From Psychrobacter sp. MF31 (GTDB lineage Bacteria > Pseudomonadota > Gammaproteobacteria > Pseudomonadales > Moraxellaceae), in assembly GCF_012847335.1 (NCBI RefSeq), contig NZ_JABBDX010000001.1, positions 372,001 to 436,000 on the forward strand: 64,000 nt of DNA, given 5' to 3'. Shown in pieces: positions 42,515 to 51,545 of the stretch. Positions within the stretch are counted from its first letter, which is position 1; the number at the start of each line of letters is the position of its first letter. The notes under the pieces are model-generated. The model worked only from the letters and a program-made list of their open reading frames with translations. It ran no database searches and was not told the DNA's origin. The translations under genes and the position numbers were made by a program.

Positions 42515-43996
42515 ATGGACATGAACTCTACCTCTCAACCAGTGGCTTTGCGGCCTGAAGATGAAAATCTTGGTATCGGCGCGAACATTGCTTATGGTTT
42601 TCAGCACGTTTTAACCATGTACGGCGGAATCATTGCCGTTCCGCTTATTGTCGGTCAAGCCGCAGGACTTAACCCAGCTGAAATCGGGCTTTTGATTGCC
42701 GCATCACTGTTTATTGGTGGTATTGCCACTTTGCTACAAACGCTTGGTATTCCATTTTTTGGTTGTCAGTTGCCATTGGTTCAAGGCGTATCGTTTGCCA
42801 GTGTTGCAACCATCGTTGCCATCGTTACCTCAGGAGGTGGACTTCCTGCGGTCTTTGGCGCGGTCATTGCCGCCTCGATTCTAGGACTGATCATTACCCC
42901 CGTTTTCTCCATGATCATTCGCTTTTTCCCGCCATTGGTGACCGGCGCGGTAATTACCACCATTGGTCTTACCCTGATGCCAGTAACCGCACGTTGGGCG
43001 ATGGGCGGCAATCCAAAAGCGGAAGACTTTGGTAGCATGACCAACATCGGTCTTGCCGCGTTCACGTTGGCTTTGGTATTGTTACTCAGTAAGCTTGGCA
43101 ATGCTGCCATCAGCCGCTTATCCATCCTTCTTGCTATCGTAATTGCAACGATAGTGGCTTGGATAATGGGACTGGCTAGTTTTTCAGGTATTGGTACAGG
43201 ACCAATCTTTGCCTTCCCAACCCCAATGCACTTTGGTGCGCCTGTGTTTGAGCTTGCCTCAATCATCTCAATGTTCATCGTTGTTTTGGTTATTTTGGTT
43301 GAAACGTCTGCGGATATCTTGGCAGTTGGCGACATCATCGATACTAAAATTGACTCAAAACGTCTAGGAAACGGTCTTCGTGCCGACATGATTTCAAGTG
43401 TGGTTGCGCCATTTTTTGGCTCATTCACGCAAAGTGCGTTCGCTCAAAACGTAGGCTTGGTTGCGGTAACTGGCGTGAAAAGCCGTTTTGTGGTTGCCTT
43501 TGCAGGGATCATCTTGTTAACCCTTGGCTTACTTCCTATCATGGGACGTGTGATTGCAGCAGTTCCCACTGCGATTCTTGGTGGTGCTGGACTGGTATTG
43601 TTCGGAACGGTTGCTGCTAGTGGTATCAGAACGCTTGCTCAAGTCAGCTACACCAACAACATGAACCTAATCATCGTTGCTACCTCTATCGGTTTTGGGA
43701 TGTTACCGATTGCTGCTCCTGCATTCTATGACCAATTCCCTGACTGGTTTGCCACCATTTTCCACTCAGGAATCAGCTCAACGGCAATCATGGCAATCTT
43801 GTTGAACCTACTTTTCAACCACGTCAAAGTGGGCAACTCAGATCAACAATCGGTCTTTGCAGAAGGCACAGAACGCTCAGTTCGCTCAGCAGTCATTGAT
43901 GACTTAAATGAAGGCGATTACTTTAAAGAAGGCAAATTGTACGATGCAGATCATAACGAGATCGTCATCGTTCCAGAAAAAAGTGCTGCACATTAA
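42515..43996 (+). CDS. NCS2 nucleobase permease (xanthine/uric acid/uracil type)
   Basis: A 493-residue membrane protein with about 12-14 spans of the nucleobase:cation symporter-2 family. The family motif is visible as QNVGLVAVTG near residue 311, after GSFTQSAFA, and the TM1 region has NIAYGFQHVLTMYGGIIAVPLIVG. The first motif residue Q and final TG resemble xanthine and urate carriers more than uracil carriers, but that call is tentative. The C-terminal 60 residues form an acidic cytosolic tail. A 13/14 RutR-like palindrome and a long leader precede it; a terminator follows. Confidence 0.86.
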   Translation: MDMNSTSQPVALRPEDENLGIGANIAYGFQHVLTMYGGIIAVPLIVGQAAGLNPAEIGLLIAASLFIGGIATLLQTLGIPFFGCQLPLVQGVSFASVATIVAIVTSGGGLPAVFGAVIAASILGLIITPVFSMIIRFFPPLVTGAVITTIGLTLMPVTARWAMGGNPKAEDFGSMTNIGLAAFTLALVLLLSKLGNAAISRLSILLAIVIATIVAWIMGLASFSGIGTGPIFAFPTPMHFGAPVFELASIISMFIVVLVILVETSADILAVGDIIDTKIDSKRLGNGLRADMISSVVAPFFGSFTQSAFAQNVGLVAVTGVKSRFVVAFAGIILLTLGLLPIMGRVIAAVPTAILGGAGLVLFGTVAASGIRTLAQVSYTNNMNLIIVATSIGFGMLPIAAPAFYDQFPDWFATIFHSGISSTAIMAILLNLLFNHVKVGNSDQQSVFAEGTERSVRSAVIDDLNEGDYFKEGKLYDADHNEIVIVPEKSAAH

Positions 43997-44014
43997 TTCT
44001 CGTCATTGCTAAAT

Positions 44015-44045
44015 AAAAAAGCTGCCTTAAGGGCGGCTTTTTTTA
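44015..44045 (+). terminator. Intrinsic terminator after the NCS2 permease
   Basis: Arms AAAGCTGCC / GGGCGGCTTT (one G-U pair), loop TTAA, then a T-run. The upstream A-run makes it potentially bidirectional. Confidence 0.85.
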
Positions 44046-44084
44046 TATATTGATAACAACAATAAAAATCAAAGGACAAAAATC

Positions 44085-44825
44085 ATGACCTTTCAAAAAA
44101 CGTGCTTGGTGATTGGTGGGACAGGCGGCATTGGGGCGGCAATCGTTAACGAATTGATCCATCGCGGTGATCTGGTGATTGCCACATATCATTACAAGCC
44201 GCCAATACTGAAATCTCAAAATTTGCACTGGGTTGCAATGGATGTCAGCGATGAGAATAGCATTCAAGACGCATTTATCGCCATAAATCAAATCTCCGAG
44301 CATTTAGACTGGGTCATTAACGCCGTGGGGCTATTGCACACAAATCATCAGCAACCTGAAAAAGCCCTATCACAAATTGATGCTAATTTTTTTATAAAAA
44401 ATATGCAAATTAATGCGCTTGCCAGCCTGCTGATTGCCAAACAGTTAAAGCCGTTTTTTACAAAATCAGTTAAAAATGAGCAGCACCCGGCGATTTTTGC
44501 AACCATTTCGGCGCGCGTGGGCAGTATCAGTGACAATCAACTTGGGGGTTGGTACAGCTACCGGATGAGTAAGGCGGCGCTTAACATGGGAATGAAAAAT
44601 TTAAGCTTAGAGTGGCAGCGAAGCTTAAAAAATGTTTGCGTGGTAGTGCTGCAACCGGGGACGGTGGACACTTCATTATCTAAACCATTTCAAGGCGGGG
44701 TCAGCGAAGATAAGCTATTTTCCGCAGAATTTAGCGCAAAGCAGCTGATTGCCGTGCTTGCCACCTTAAATGCTTCGCAATCAGGAAGCTTTTTGGACTG
44801 GTCGGGAAAATCGATCGCGTGGTAA
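44085..44825 (+). CDS. Short-chain dehydrogenase/reductase (CsgA-like)
   Basis: A 246-residue SDR. The Rossmann motif VIGGTGGIGAAIVNEL, the NAVGLLH segment replacing NNAG, the ISARVGSISDN region and the catalytic YSYRMSKAAL are present. Two features, the -GTGGIG- motif and the C-terminal SGSFLDWSGKSIAW, point to the C-factor (CsgA)-like SDR subgroup; the substrate is unknown. AAAGGAC precedes the ATG. It converges on the acetyltransferase gene with only six bases between their stops. Confidence 0.8.
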   Translation: MTFQKTCLVIGGTGGIGAAIVNELIHRGDLVIATYHYKPPILKSQNLHWVAMDVSDENSIQDAFIAINQISEHLDWVINAVGLLHTNHQQPEKALSQIDANFFIKNMQINALASLLIAKQLKPFFTKSVKNEQHPAIFATISARVGSISDNQLGGWYSYRMSKAALNMGMKNLSLEWQRSLKNVCVVVLQPGTVDTSLSKPFQGGVSEDKLFSAEFSAKQLIAVLATLNASQSGSFLDWSGKSIAW

Positions 44826-44831
44826 GTTTAG

Positions 44832-45404
44832 CTAAATCATCAAATAAACCAATCCTGCAATAAAGGCAATGGCAAGCGCAAGCAGTAAGAACACCATGAC
44901 TTGCGCGCCTGCACCACGATATTTTTGCACTTTTTTCGCTGGCATCAAAACCATGGTGATGTGCTCAATACCGTCCTCAGAATACGGCAGCCCTTGAGTG
45001 ACAAAGCCAAGCGACTCATAAAAATGGGTCAAATACGATTGCGCGGAGATAATAATGGGCTTTTTACCGTATTTTTTATGGCAGTAATTAATGGCGTCCA
45101 ACATGATTTGGCGGGCAAGCGTTTGACCGCGATAGGCAGGCAGCACCAAAACGCGACCGATTCCGGGGGATGCGCCAAGCTCTGGCAAAAGTTTGCTGGG
45201 CGCTGGCGGCAGAATTCGGCAGTAGCCCATCAGCGCTTCATTGCTGTGCGCCACCAAATGCAGGCAGTCAAAATCCTTATCATCCATATCTTGATAAACG
45301 CAGTGCTGCTCGACCACAAACACCTGCGACCTTGCTTTTAGGATTTGATAAACATCAATTGCCGTTAAATCATCAAAAGGCTTGATAGAAATATCGGGAT
45401 GCAT
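44832..45404 (-). CDS. ElaA-like GNAT acetyltransferase with C-terminal membrane segment
   Basis: A 190-residue protein. Residues 1-150 match the ElaA branch of GNAT acyltransferases: ILKARSQVFVVEQHCVYQDMDDKDFDCLHL, then GRVLVLPAYRGQTLARQIM with the acetyl-CoA loop, and SLGFVTQGLPYSEDGIEHITM. After a basic linker (AKKVQKYRG) comes a single hydrophobic span (VMVFLLLALAIAFIAGLVYLMI). That extension is not usual in ElaA (about 150 residues) and suggests tail-anchoring. The ATG follows CAGGAGCAA. It starts 13 bases after the ABC exporter and is probably co-transcribed. Confidence 0.82.
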   Translation of the reverse strand: MHPDISIKPFDDLTAIDVYQILKARSQVFVVEQHCVYQDMDDKDFDCLHLVAHSNEALMGYCRILPPAPSKLLPELGASPGIGRVLVLPAYRGQTLARQIMLDAINYCHKKYGKKPIIISAQSYLTHFYESLGFVTQGLPYSEDGIEHITMVLMPAKKVQKYRGAGAQVMVFLLLALAIAFIAGLVYLMI

Positions 45405-45417
45405 GAGTTGCTCCTGA

Positions 45418-47265
45418 TTACTGATGTAAGGTTGAGTTGATTTTTGCCAAATTTAGACTGTCGGACATGGCACTGAAAATCTCAAAATATTTGCCGCGCT
45501 TGGCATATAAATCTTCATGGGTTCCGGTTTCGACCACGCGACCATTTTCAATGACCACCAAATCGTCCGCATCAATGATTTGCGCGATGTTATGCGAGAC
45601 GATAATGACGGTTCGGTCTTGTTTGATTAAATCGAGGCTTTTTTTGATTTGCTGGCTGGCAATGGCATCAAGGCTTGCGGTCGGCTCATCCAAAAATACA
45701 ATCGGCGGATTTTTTAAAAACATTCGCGCCAAGGCAATCCTTTGCTGCTGACCGCCTGATAAGCTATTTGCCGCGCTGTCATAACCATCAGGGAGCGCAA
45801 TGATTTGCTCATGGATCGAGGCTTTTTTCGCCGCATTAATAATATCATCCATAGTCGCTGCCATATTGCCATAACGGATATTATCAACAATCGACCCTGA
45901 AAAAATATGGTTTTGCTGCAACACCAGCCCAATTTGACCCCGAAGCGCTTGGGTATCATAATCTTCCAAATCATGACCATCAAGTAAAATCTGACCCGAA
46001 TCCGGTGCATAAAATTTGACCAACAAACTAATCAAGGTGCTTTTTCCGGCGCCGCTTAAACCCACCAAAGCGGTAATTTTATTGGGGCGGATGCTAAAGC
46101 TGACATCACTGAGCGCCTTGGTGCCATTTGGATAAGTAAAGCTGACATTTTTGACCTCAATGTCGCCTTTGATATGCTGGCAATCCAAGCCGCCTTTTGG
46201 CTCAATTTGCGGGTCATCCTCTAAAATATCAAAAAAGCCTTCGGCGTAGGTGAGGGCGGTGTTAATTTGGTCGTAAATGCGGTGCAATTGGCGGATGGGG
46301 GCAGCAACGTTTTGAAATAACAGCACATGAAACATCACCATTCCGATGGTCATTTGACCTTGAATGACAAAATAAGCGGTCAAAACGATGATGACCACCA
46401 CGCCGATTTGCTCAATAAAGGTTTTCACGGCATCATAAATAAAGCCAATGCTGCGCGATTTAAGCTGATTGTCGGTCATCTCATCTTGAATGTTAAGATG
46501 CTTTTGGGCTTCAATCGGCTCGCGAACAAAGGATTTGACCACGCTGATTGAGCCGATCAAAGAGATCACTTGACCGCTTTTTGCCTCACGGTAACGGCGA
46601 AATTGCCGACGAAATCCTTGCAGCCGAACCGCTTGTTTTTGGCTGATCACAAAATAAACGGGGATTAAAATTAACCCCACAAGCCCAATCCAAACGTTGG
46701 TCATAAACATGATGACCAGCGCAACAATGGCATTGGCAAATAAGGGCAGCATGTCAATAAAGAAGTTTTGCACCAAACTTGTCAAACTGCTGACGCCCAA
46801 GTCAATCCGCGTTTGCAATTTACCGCTGGCGTTATCTTCACTGGTATAAAACGCCATTTTATAGGTTAAAATGCGCTCGATCACGGTTTGTGATAAATCG
46901 CGGGACAAATTGATGCGGATTTTTTCGCCAAAATATCGCTGACCAAACGACAGCGCTACGGAGACAACTTCTTTGGTAAGCAGCACGGCGCTGATCACCG
47001 CCAGCAACTTAGCGCCTTGTTGCCATGGGTCTGAAAGACCTACAATGCCCGTTAAGCCATCAACAGCATAGCGCAGCACAAAGGCGTTAACCTGAGCGGT
47101 AAAGGAGCCAAGAACGGTCAGTGCCAGTGTCAGAACGATTAACAATCGATAAGGCTTGGCAAACACCGCCAGTTTTTTTAAAATCTCCCAAAGCAGGGCT
47201 CGGCGCTCGCTTTTTTGTTGGGGCGGCTGAATATTTAAGGGAACCCGGCGCGGTTTTGAGGTCAT
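45418..47265 (-). CDS. ABC exporter, fused membrane and ATPase domains
   Basis: A 615-residue half-transporter of the MsbA/multidrug type. The first about 330 residues have six membrane segments (for example LIVLTLALTVLGSFTAQVNAFVL, WIGLVGLILIPVYFVI). The ATPase follows with Walker A GLSGAGKST near residue 395, signature LSGGQQQRIALARM and Walker B VFLDEPTASLD. It would act as a homodimer. Substrate cannot be told. No outer-membrane or periplasmic partner is nearby; the ElaA-like acetyltransferase follows directly. Confidence 0.88.
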   Translation of the reverse strand: MTSKPRRVPLNIQPPQQKSERRALLWEILKKLAVFAKPYRLLIVLTLALTVLGSFTAQVNAFVLRYAVDGLTGIVGLSDPWQQGAKLLAVISAVLLTKEVVSVALSFGQRYFGEKIRINLSRDLSQTVIERILTYKMAFYTSEDNASGKLQTRIDLGVSSLTSLVQNFFIDMLPLFANAIVALVIMFMTNVWIGLVGLILIPVYFVISQKQAVRLQGFRRQFRRYREAKSGQVISLIGSISVVKSFVREPIEAQKHLNIQDEMTDNQLKSRSIGFIYDAVKTFIEQIGVVVIIVLTAYFVIQGQMTIGMVMFHVLLFQNVAAPIRQLHRIYDQINTALTYAEGFFDILEDDPQIEPKGGLDCQHIKGDIEVKNVSFTYPNGTKALSDVSFSIRPNKITALVGLSGAGKSTLISLLVKFYAPDSGQILLDGHDLEDYDTQALRGQIGLVLQQNHIFSGSIVDNIRYGNMAATMDDIINAAKKASIHEQIIALPDGYDSAANSLSGGQQQRIALARMFLKNPPIVFLDEPTASLDAIASQQIKKSLDLIKQDRTVIIVSHNIAQIIDADDLVVIENGRVVETGTHEDLYAKRGKYFEIFSAMSDSLNLAKINSTLHQ

Positions 47266-47355
47266 AATGACAGCTTATTAAAACAAAGCTGCCATTTTAA
47301 CGCGCTTTTTTACAAAAGCCAAAGCGCAATGATCAAAAGCGGCGATCAGATCGCT

Positions 47356-48534
47356 TTAATAACTTTGCGGAACAAACACTTGACCTGCCATAATCCGGCG
47401 CGCCGATCGACTCATGGTCACGCGATCTGCCTGCCAGCCGTTATCACTGTTATTAACGGTTGCGCCAACCAATAGCGTCCCTGATGGATGACCAAAGCGC
47501 ACCTGAGCCAAATCTTTGCCACCTGCGGCAATGTTCACAAGCGTGCCTTTGACCGCGGCTGCCGCTGCAATCGCCACCGCCGCCGTTCCCATCATCGCAT
47601 GATGCAGTTGCCCCATACTCATGGCGCGAACCAGCAAATCAATATCGGATGCCAAAAATTTTGCGCCACTTGAGGCGGTATAATCGGTAGGTGGCGCCAC
47701 CCAAGCCAGCTTTGGGGTATGCAGGCGGACTTTGGCGTCATCAAGACTGGAAAATAATCCCATCGCAACGCCTGCATTCGCGCGGATGGTTTCAAGTTTA
47801 TCAAGCATGTCAGGATTGCCGTTAATATCAGCTTGCAGCTCCGTTCCTGTGAATCCCAAGTCTTTAGCATTTAAAAACACAGTTGGGATTCCGGCATTAA
47901 TAAAGGTGGCTTTAAACTGACCGATATCAGGGATGCTAAAGTCATCAACGACATTTCCTGTTGGAAACATCGCGCCATCAACCGGATCGATAAAATCAAC
48001 TTTGATTTCAGCGGCAGGGAACGCCACGCCATCAAGGTAAAAATCGCCCATTTCTTGAACGCCGCCATTTTCAATGGGAACGTGAGCAATGATGGTTTTG
48101 CCGATGTTTTCTTGCCAAATTCGCACGGCGCAAATCCCGTTTTCAGGAACATTGGCAACTAAGCCCAAATGAATGGCGGCAGCGCCCACCGCAGCGCTTA
48201 AATTGCCGCAATTACCGCTCCAATCAATCATGGGTTTGGTGATATTCACTTGGGCAAATAAATAATTAACATCGTGGTCGGGCAGTTCCGATTTGGATAA
48301 AATCACCGCTTTAGAGGTGCTTGAGCTGCCATTGCCAAGACCATCGATTTGTTTGCCGTAAGGGTCAGGGCTGCCAATCACCCGAAGTAGCAAATTATCG
48401 CGATCGCATCCGGCAACTTGGCAAGATTTTGGCAAATCGGTCAGCTTAAAAAACACACCTTTTGAGGTACCGCCGCGCAGGTAAAGGGCAGGGATGGCGG
48501 TTTGCGGGGCAGAAACTTTATTATTTTGGGTCAT
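47356..48534 (-). CDS. prpF: Methylaconitate isomerase, AcnD accessory protein
   Basis: A 392-residue protein of the PrpF family (diaminopimelate-epimerase fold). With AcnD it allows conversion of 2-methylcitrate to 2-methyl-cis-aconitate in species lacking PrpD. Diagnostic parts are IPALYLRGGTSKGVFF, the GLGNGSSSTSKAVI loop, WSGNCGNLSAAVGAAAI and the late MGQLHHAMMGTAAVAIA. I use the ATG after AAGGATGGAC. A longer open frame upstream would run back into acnD through a terminator hairpin and is rejected. It is the last gene of the leftward methylcitrate operon. Confidence 0.92.
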   Translation of the reverse strand: MTQNNKVSAPQTAIPALYLRGGTSKGVFFKLTDLPKSCQVAGCDRDNLLLRVIGSPDPYGKQIDGLGNGSSSTSKAVILSKSELPDHDVNYLFAQVNITKPMIDWSGNCGNLSAAVGAAAIHLGLVANVPENGICAVRIWQENIGKTIIAHVPIENGGVQEMGDFYLDGVAFPAAEIKVDFIDPVDGAMFPTGNVVDDFSIPDIGQFKATFINAGIPTVFLNAKDLGFTGTELQADINGNPDMLDKLETIRANAGVAMGLFSSLDDAKVRLHTPKLAWVAPPTDYTASSGAKFLASDIDLLVRAMSMGQLHHAMMGTAAVAIAAAAAVKGTLVNIAAGGKDLAQVRFGHPSGTLLVGATVNNSDNGWQADRVTMSRSARRIMAGQVFVPQSY

Positions 48535-48551
48535 TAATTTGTCCATCCTTG

Positions 48552-48580
48552 AAAAAAAGCGGCTCAAATCAGCCGCTTTT
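48552..48580 (-). terminator. Intrinsic terminator between acnD and prpF
   Basis: Perfect arms AAAAGCGGCT / AGCCGCTTTT with a 6-base loop, followed on the minus strand by a T-run. It lies immediately after the acnD stop and just before the prpF ribosome-binding site, so it would reduce prpF readthrough. Confidence 0.8.
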
Positions 48581-48586
48581 ATAATA

Positions 48587-51235
48587 TTACGCTTCTTGAG
48601 GGTTATTTCCCATAAACGCTTTGGCAAAGCGCTGAAGCATCCCGCCTGAGTGATACATATCGACTTCATCGGCAGTATCAAGTCGGCAAATAAGTGGCGC
48701 TTCTATCGTACTGCCATCGGTTTTATGGATGATCAGTGTCATCATCGCGCGTGGACTGATTTCCCCCTTGACATCAAAGACTTCGCTGCCATCAATGCCA
48801 AGCGTTTTTCGGTTCACGCCATCGGCAAATTGTAGCGGCAGCGCGCCCATCCCGACAAGGTTTTGCCGATGAATGCGCTCAAAGTCTTCAGCAACAACCG
48901 CTTCAACGCTAGCAAGCCGGACGCCTTTGGCTGCCCAATCGCGGCTTGAGCCTTGACCATAACCATCACCTGCAATGATGATGAGCGGTTGGCGGCGGCT
49001 CATGTAGGTTTCAATCGCCTCCCACATTCGCATCACTTTGCCGCCTGGCTCAACGCGGGCAAGCGAGCCTTGAATGATATTGCCGTTATCATCGCGCACC
49101 ATCTCATTCAGAAGTTTTGGATTGGCAAAAGTGGCGCGCTGAGCGGTCAAGTGGTCGCCGCGGTGAGTCGCGTACGAGTTATAATCCTCAGTAGGCAGTC
49201 CCATGGTGTTTAAATACTCGCCTGCTGCCGACTCCGGCAAAATGGCATTTGATGGTGATAAGTGGTCGGTGGTGATGTTGTCGCCCAAAACGGCAAGCGG
49301 TCGCAATCCGGTCAGCTGATTTTGGCTTGCCATCGCGCCCTCCCAATACGGCGGGCGGCGGATATAGGTGCTTAAGTCTCGCCAGTTGTATAATGGCGAT
49401 AGTGCCATTCCGGTGTCTTTTTTCGCCTCATCAAACATCGGGATATAAACGGCTTGAAACTGCTCAGGTTTGACTGCTGCTGCCACAATAGCGTCAACCT
49501 CATCATCATCAAACCAGATGTCTTTTAAATAAACAGGATTGCCGTTTTTGTCAACGCCAAGTGCCTCTTTTTCAATGTCAAAGCGGATGCTGCCCGCAAT
49601 GGCATAAGCAATCACCAAAGGCGGCGATGCCAAAAATGCTTGCTTGGCATAGGGGTGAATTCGACCATCAAAATTTCGGTTGCCAGACAAAACGGCGGTG
49701 GTAAATAAGTCGCGGTCGATGATTTCTTGCTCGATATCCGGATCAAGCGCGCCGCTCATGCCATTACACGTAGTGCAAGCAAAGCCGACTACATCAAAGC
49801 CAAGCGCTTGTAGGTGCGGCATGAGACCGGCATCTTCTAAATACATTTTGACCGTTTTGGAGCCGGGGGCGAGGGAGGATTTGACCCAAGGCTTTCGGGT
49901 TAAACCTTTTTCATGGGCATTTCTTGCCACAAGCCCTGCGGCAATCATGTTGCGCGGGTTTGAGGTATTGGTGCAACTGGTAATAGCAGCAATAATGACC
50001 GCGCCGTCAGGCATAAGATCGTCATTTTCTGTAAACGCTGCTTGGGCAATGCCTTTAGTTACCAAATCGGTAGTCGAGACCCGCGCATGTGGCTTTGAAG
50101 GTCCTGCAATATTGCGAACCACTTTGGACAAATCAAACGTTAGCACGCGCGAATATTCAGCACCAGCCATGCCATCCGCCCAAAGTCCGGTTTGCTTGGC
50201 ATACGTTTCAACCAACTTGACTTGCGACTCGCTGCGACCCGTTAAGCGCAGATAAGCAAGCGTTTGCTCATCGATATAAAACATCGCAGCGGTCGCGCCA
50301 TATTCTGGCGTCATGTTGGAAATCGAAGCTCGGTCACCAACGGACAAATTGCGAGCGCCCTCCCCAAAAAATTCAAGATACGTGGACACCACGCCTGCGT
50401 CCCGTAAAAACTCGGTCATTGCCAATACCAAATCGGTACCAGTGACGCCTTTTTGCAGCGCTCCGATCAGATTGACCCCAACAAATTCCGGCAATCGCAT
50501 AAAGGACGGATTTCCTAGCATCACGCTTTCAGCTTCGAGCCCGCCAACGCCGATGGAGATCACCCCAAGCGCATCAACCATGGGCGTGTGGCTGTCCGTT
50601 CCCACAAGCGTGTCGGCAAAGGCAACCTTTTCGCCTTGATCATTTGCCACCACTTGCACCACCGGCGACATTTTTTCTAAATTGATTTGATGCATGATGC
50701 CGTTACCCGGCGGCACGACGTTAACGTTGTCAAACGCGTATTGACACCAGTTGATAAAGTGAAATCGGTCATCGTTGCGCCGCTCTTCAATGGCGCGATT
50801 TTTGGCAAAGGCGTCATCTTCAAAGCCGGCGTGCTCAACGGCTAGTGAGTGATCCACAATCAATTGCGTTGGTACAATAGGATTCACCTTGGCAGGATCG
50901 CCGCCCTGAGCGGCAATAGCATCACGAAGCCCCGCTAAATCCACAAACGCCGTTTGACCTAAAATATCATGACAAACCACGCGCGCAGGATACCACGGAA
51001 AATCCAAATCTTGCCGGCGCTCGATATGTTGGCGCAGCGCATCCATTAAACCCTCGGGCAGACAACGGCGAACCAAGTTTTCACAAAACACTTTTGAGCA
51101 AAACGACAGCTTATCATAAGCGCCCGCCTCAATGCGATCAACCGCCGCGCGGGCATCAAAATAATAAAGCTCAGTGTCCGGCAAAGGGGTTTTAAACTTA
51201 TCGTTCATCGGTTGAATTAAGATTTGGTCACTCAT
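48587..51235 (-). CDS. acnD: Fe/S-dependent 2-methylcitrate dehydratase
   Basis: An 882-residue aconitase-superfamily enzyme. The [4Fe-4S] cysteines are visible in ITSCTNTSNP (about residue 415) and ACTTCNGMSG (about 490). Substrate-binding stretches GTDSHTPMVDALGVISIGVGG and GDGYGQGSSRDWAAKG are intact. The opening YYFDARAAVDRI and the prp context with prpF favour AcnD over AcnA, although AcnA-like activity on citrate is likely too. It lies upstream of prpF and downstream of the small membrane protein gene. Confidence 0.92.
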   Translation of the reverse strand: MSDQILIQPMNDKFKTPLPDTELYYFDARAAVDRIEAGAYDKLSFCSKVFCENLVRRCLPEGLMDALRQHIERRQDLDFPWYPARVVCHDILGQTAFVDLAGLRDAIAAQGGDPAKVNPIVPTQLIVDHSLAVEHAGFEDDAFAKNRAIEERRNDDRFHFINWCQYAFDNVNVVPPGNGIMHQINLEKMSPVVQVVANDQGEKVAFADTLVGTDSHTPMVDALGVISIGVGGLEAESVMLGNPSFMRLPEFVGVNLIGALQKGVTGTDLVLAMTEFLRDAGVVSTYLEFFGEGARNLSVGDRASISNMTPEYGATAAMFYIDEQTLAYLRLTGRSESQVKLVETYAKQTGLWADGMAGAEYSRVLTFDLSKVVRNIAGPSKPHARVSTTDLVTKGIAQAAFTENDDLMPDGAVIIAAITSCTNTSNPRNMIAAGLVARNAHEKGLTRKPWVKSSLAPGSKTVKMYLEDAGLMPHLQALGFDVVGFACTTCNGMSGALDPDIEQEIIDRDLFTTAVLSGNRNFDGRIHPYAKQAFLASPPLVIAYAIAGSIRFDIEKEALGVDKNGNPVYLKDIWFDDDEVDAIVAAAVKPEQFQAVYIPMFDEAKKDTGMALSPLYNWRDLSTYIRRPPYWEGAMASQNQLTGLRPLAVLGDNITTDHLSPSNAILPESAAGEYLNTMGLPTEDYNSYATHRGDHLTAQRATFANPKLLNEMVRDDNGNIIQGSLARVEPGGKVMRMWEAIETYMSRRQPLIIIAGDGYGQGSSRDWAAKGVRLASVEAVVAEDFERIHRQNLVGMGALPLQFADGVNRKTLGIDGSEVFDVKGEISPRAMMTLIIHKTDGSTIEAPLICRLDTADEVDMYHSGGMLQRFAKAFMGNNPQEA

Positions 51236-51292
51236 GGCGGGCGTTCCTAGGTTTTAAACGTAATATTTTTAAGCATTAATGGCTTTGGCAAG

Positions 51293-51529
51293 TTATTTAC
51301 GGTCATAAAAAAGCCAAATCAATAAGCTAATCACTATCAACAGCAGCGGAAAAATAAGCCAAAGCACGCCCCAAGTCAAAAAAAGCCAAGCAAGAAGCGC
51401 CATCGGCAATAAAGTGAGCGGCAAAAACAGTATGTCGTTAAGGATGCTGCCGCCAAGCTCGCCGAGATCATCGCGCCATTGCCCAAATTTTTGGGGCTTG
51501 GCAGTTTTCGCTTTGCCGGCTTTGGTCAT
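51293..51529 (-). CDS. Small membrane protein inside the methylcitrate operon
   Basis: A 78-residue protein with a basic, lysine-rich start (MTKAGKAKTAKPQKFGQWRD). A long hydrophobic hairpin (FLPLTLLPMALLAWLFLTW and LWLIFPLLLIVISLLIWLF) follows, ending in YDRK. Two membrane spans with the N-terminus inside are likely. I do not recognise the family. It sits between prpC (16 bases upstream) and acnD (about 57 bases downstream) on the same strand, with an AAGGAAA box before its ATG, so it is almost surely a translated operon member. Confidence 0.75.
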   Translation of the reverse strand: MTKAGKAKTAKPQKFGQWRDDLGELGGSILNDILFLPLTLLPMALLAWLFLTWGVLWLIFPLLLIVISLLIWLFYDRK

Positions 51530-51545
51530 ATTTTCCTTTATAAAA

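Noticed and set aside
42781-43428. A long minus-strand open frame (215 codons) inside the NCS2 permease gene
   Set aside because: It is antisense to a clearly conserved family. Its product is a Met/Thr/Pro/Lys-rich composition artefact without domains.
48535-48681. Extended N-terminus for prpF
   Set aside because: It would overlap acnD and pass through the intrinsic terminator hairpin. The internal ATG gives the family-typical start.
49680-50255. A 191-codon plus-strand frame antisense to acnD
   Set aside because: It lies wholly within the conserved aconitase-family gene and shows no recognisable motif.
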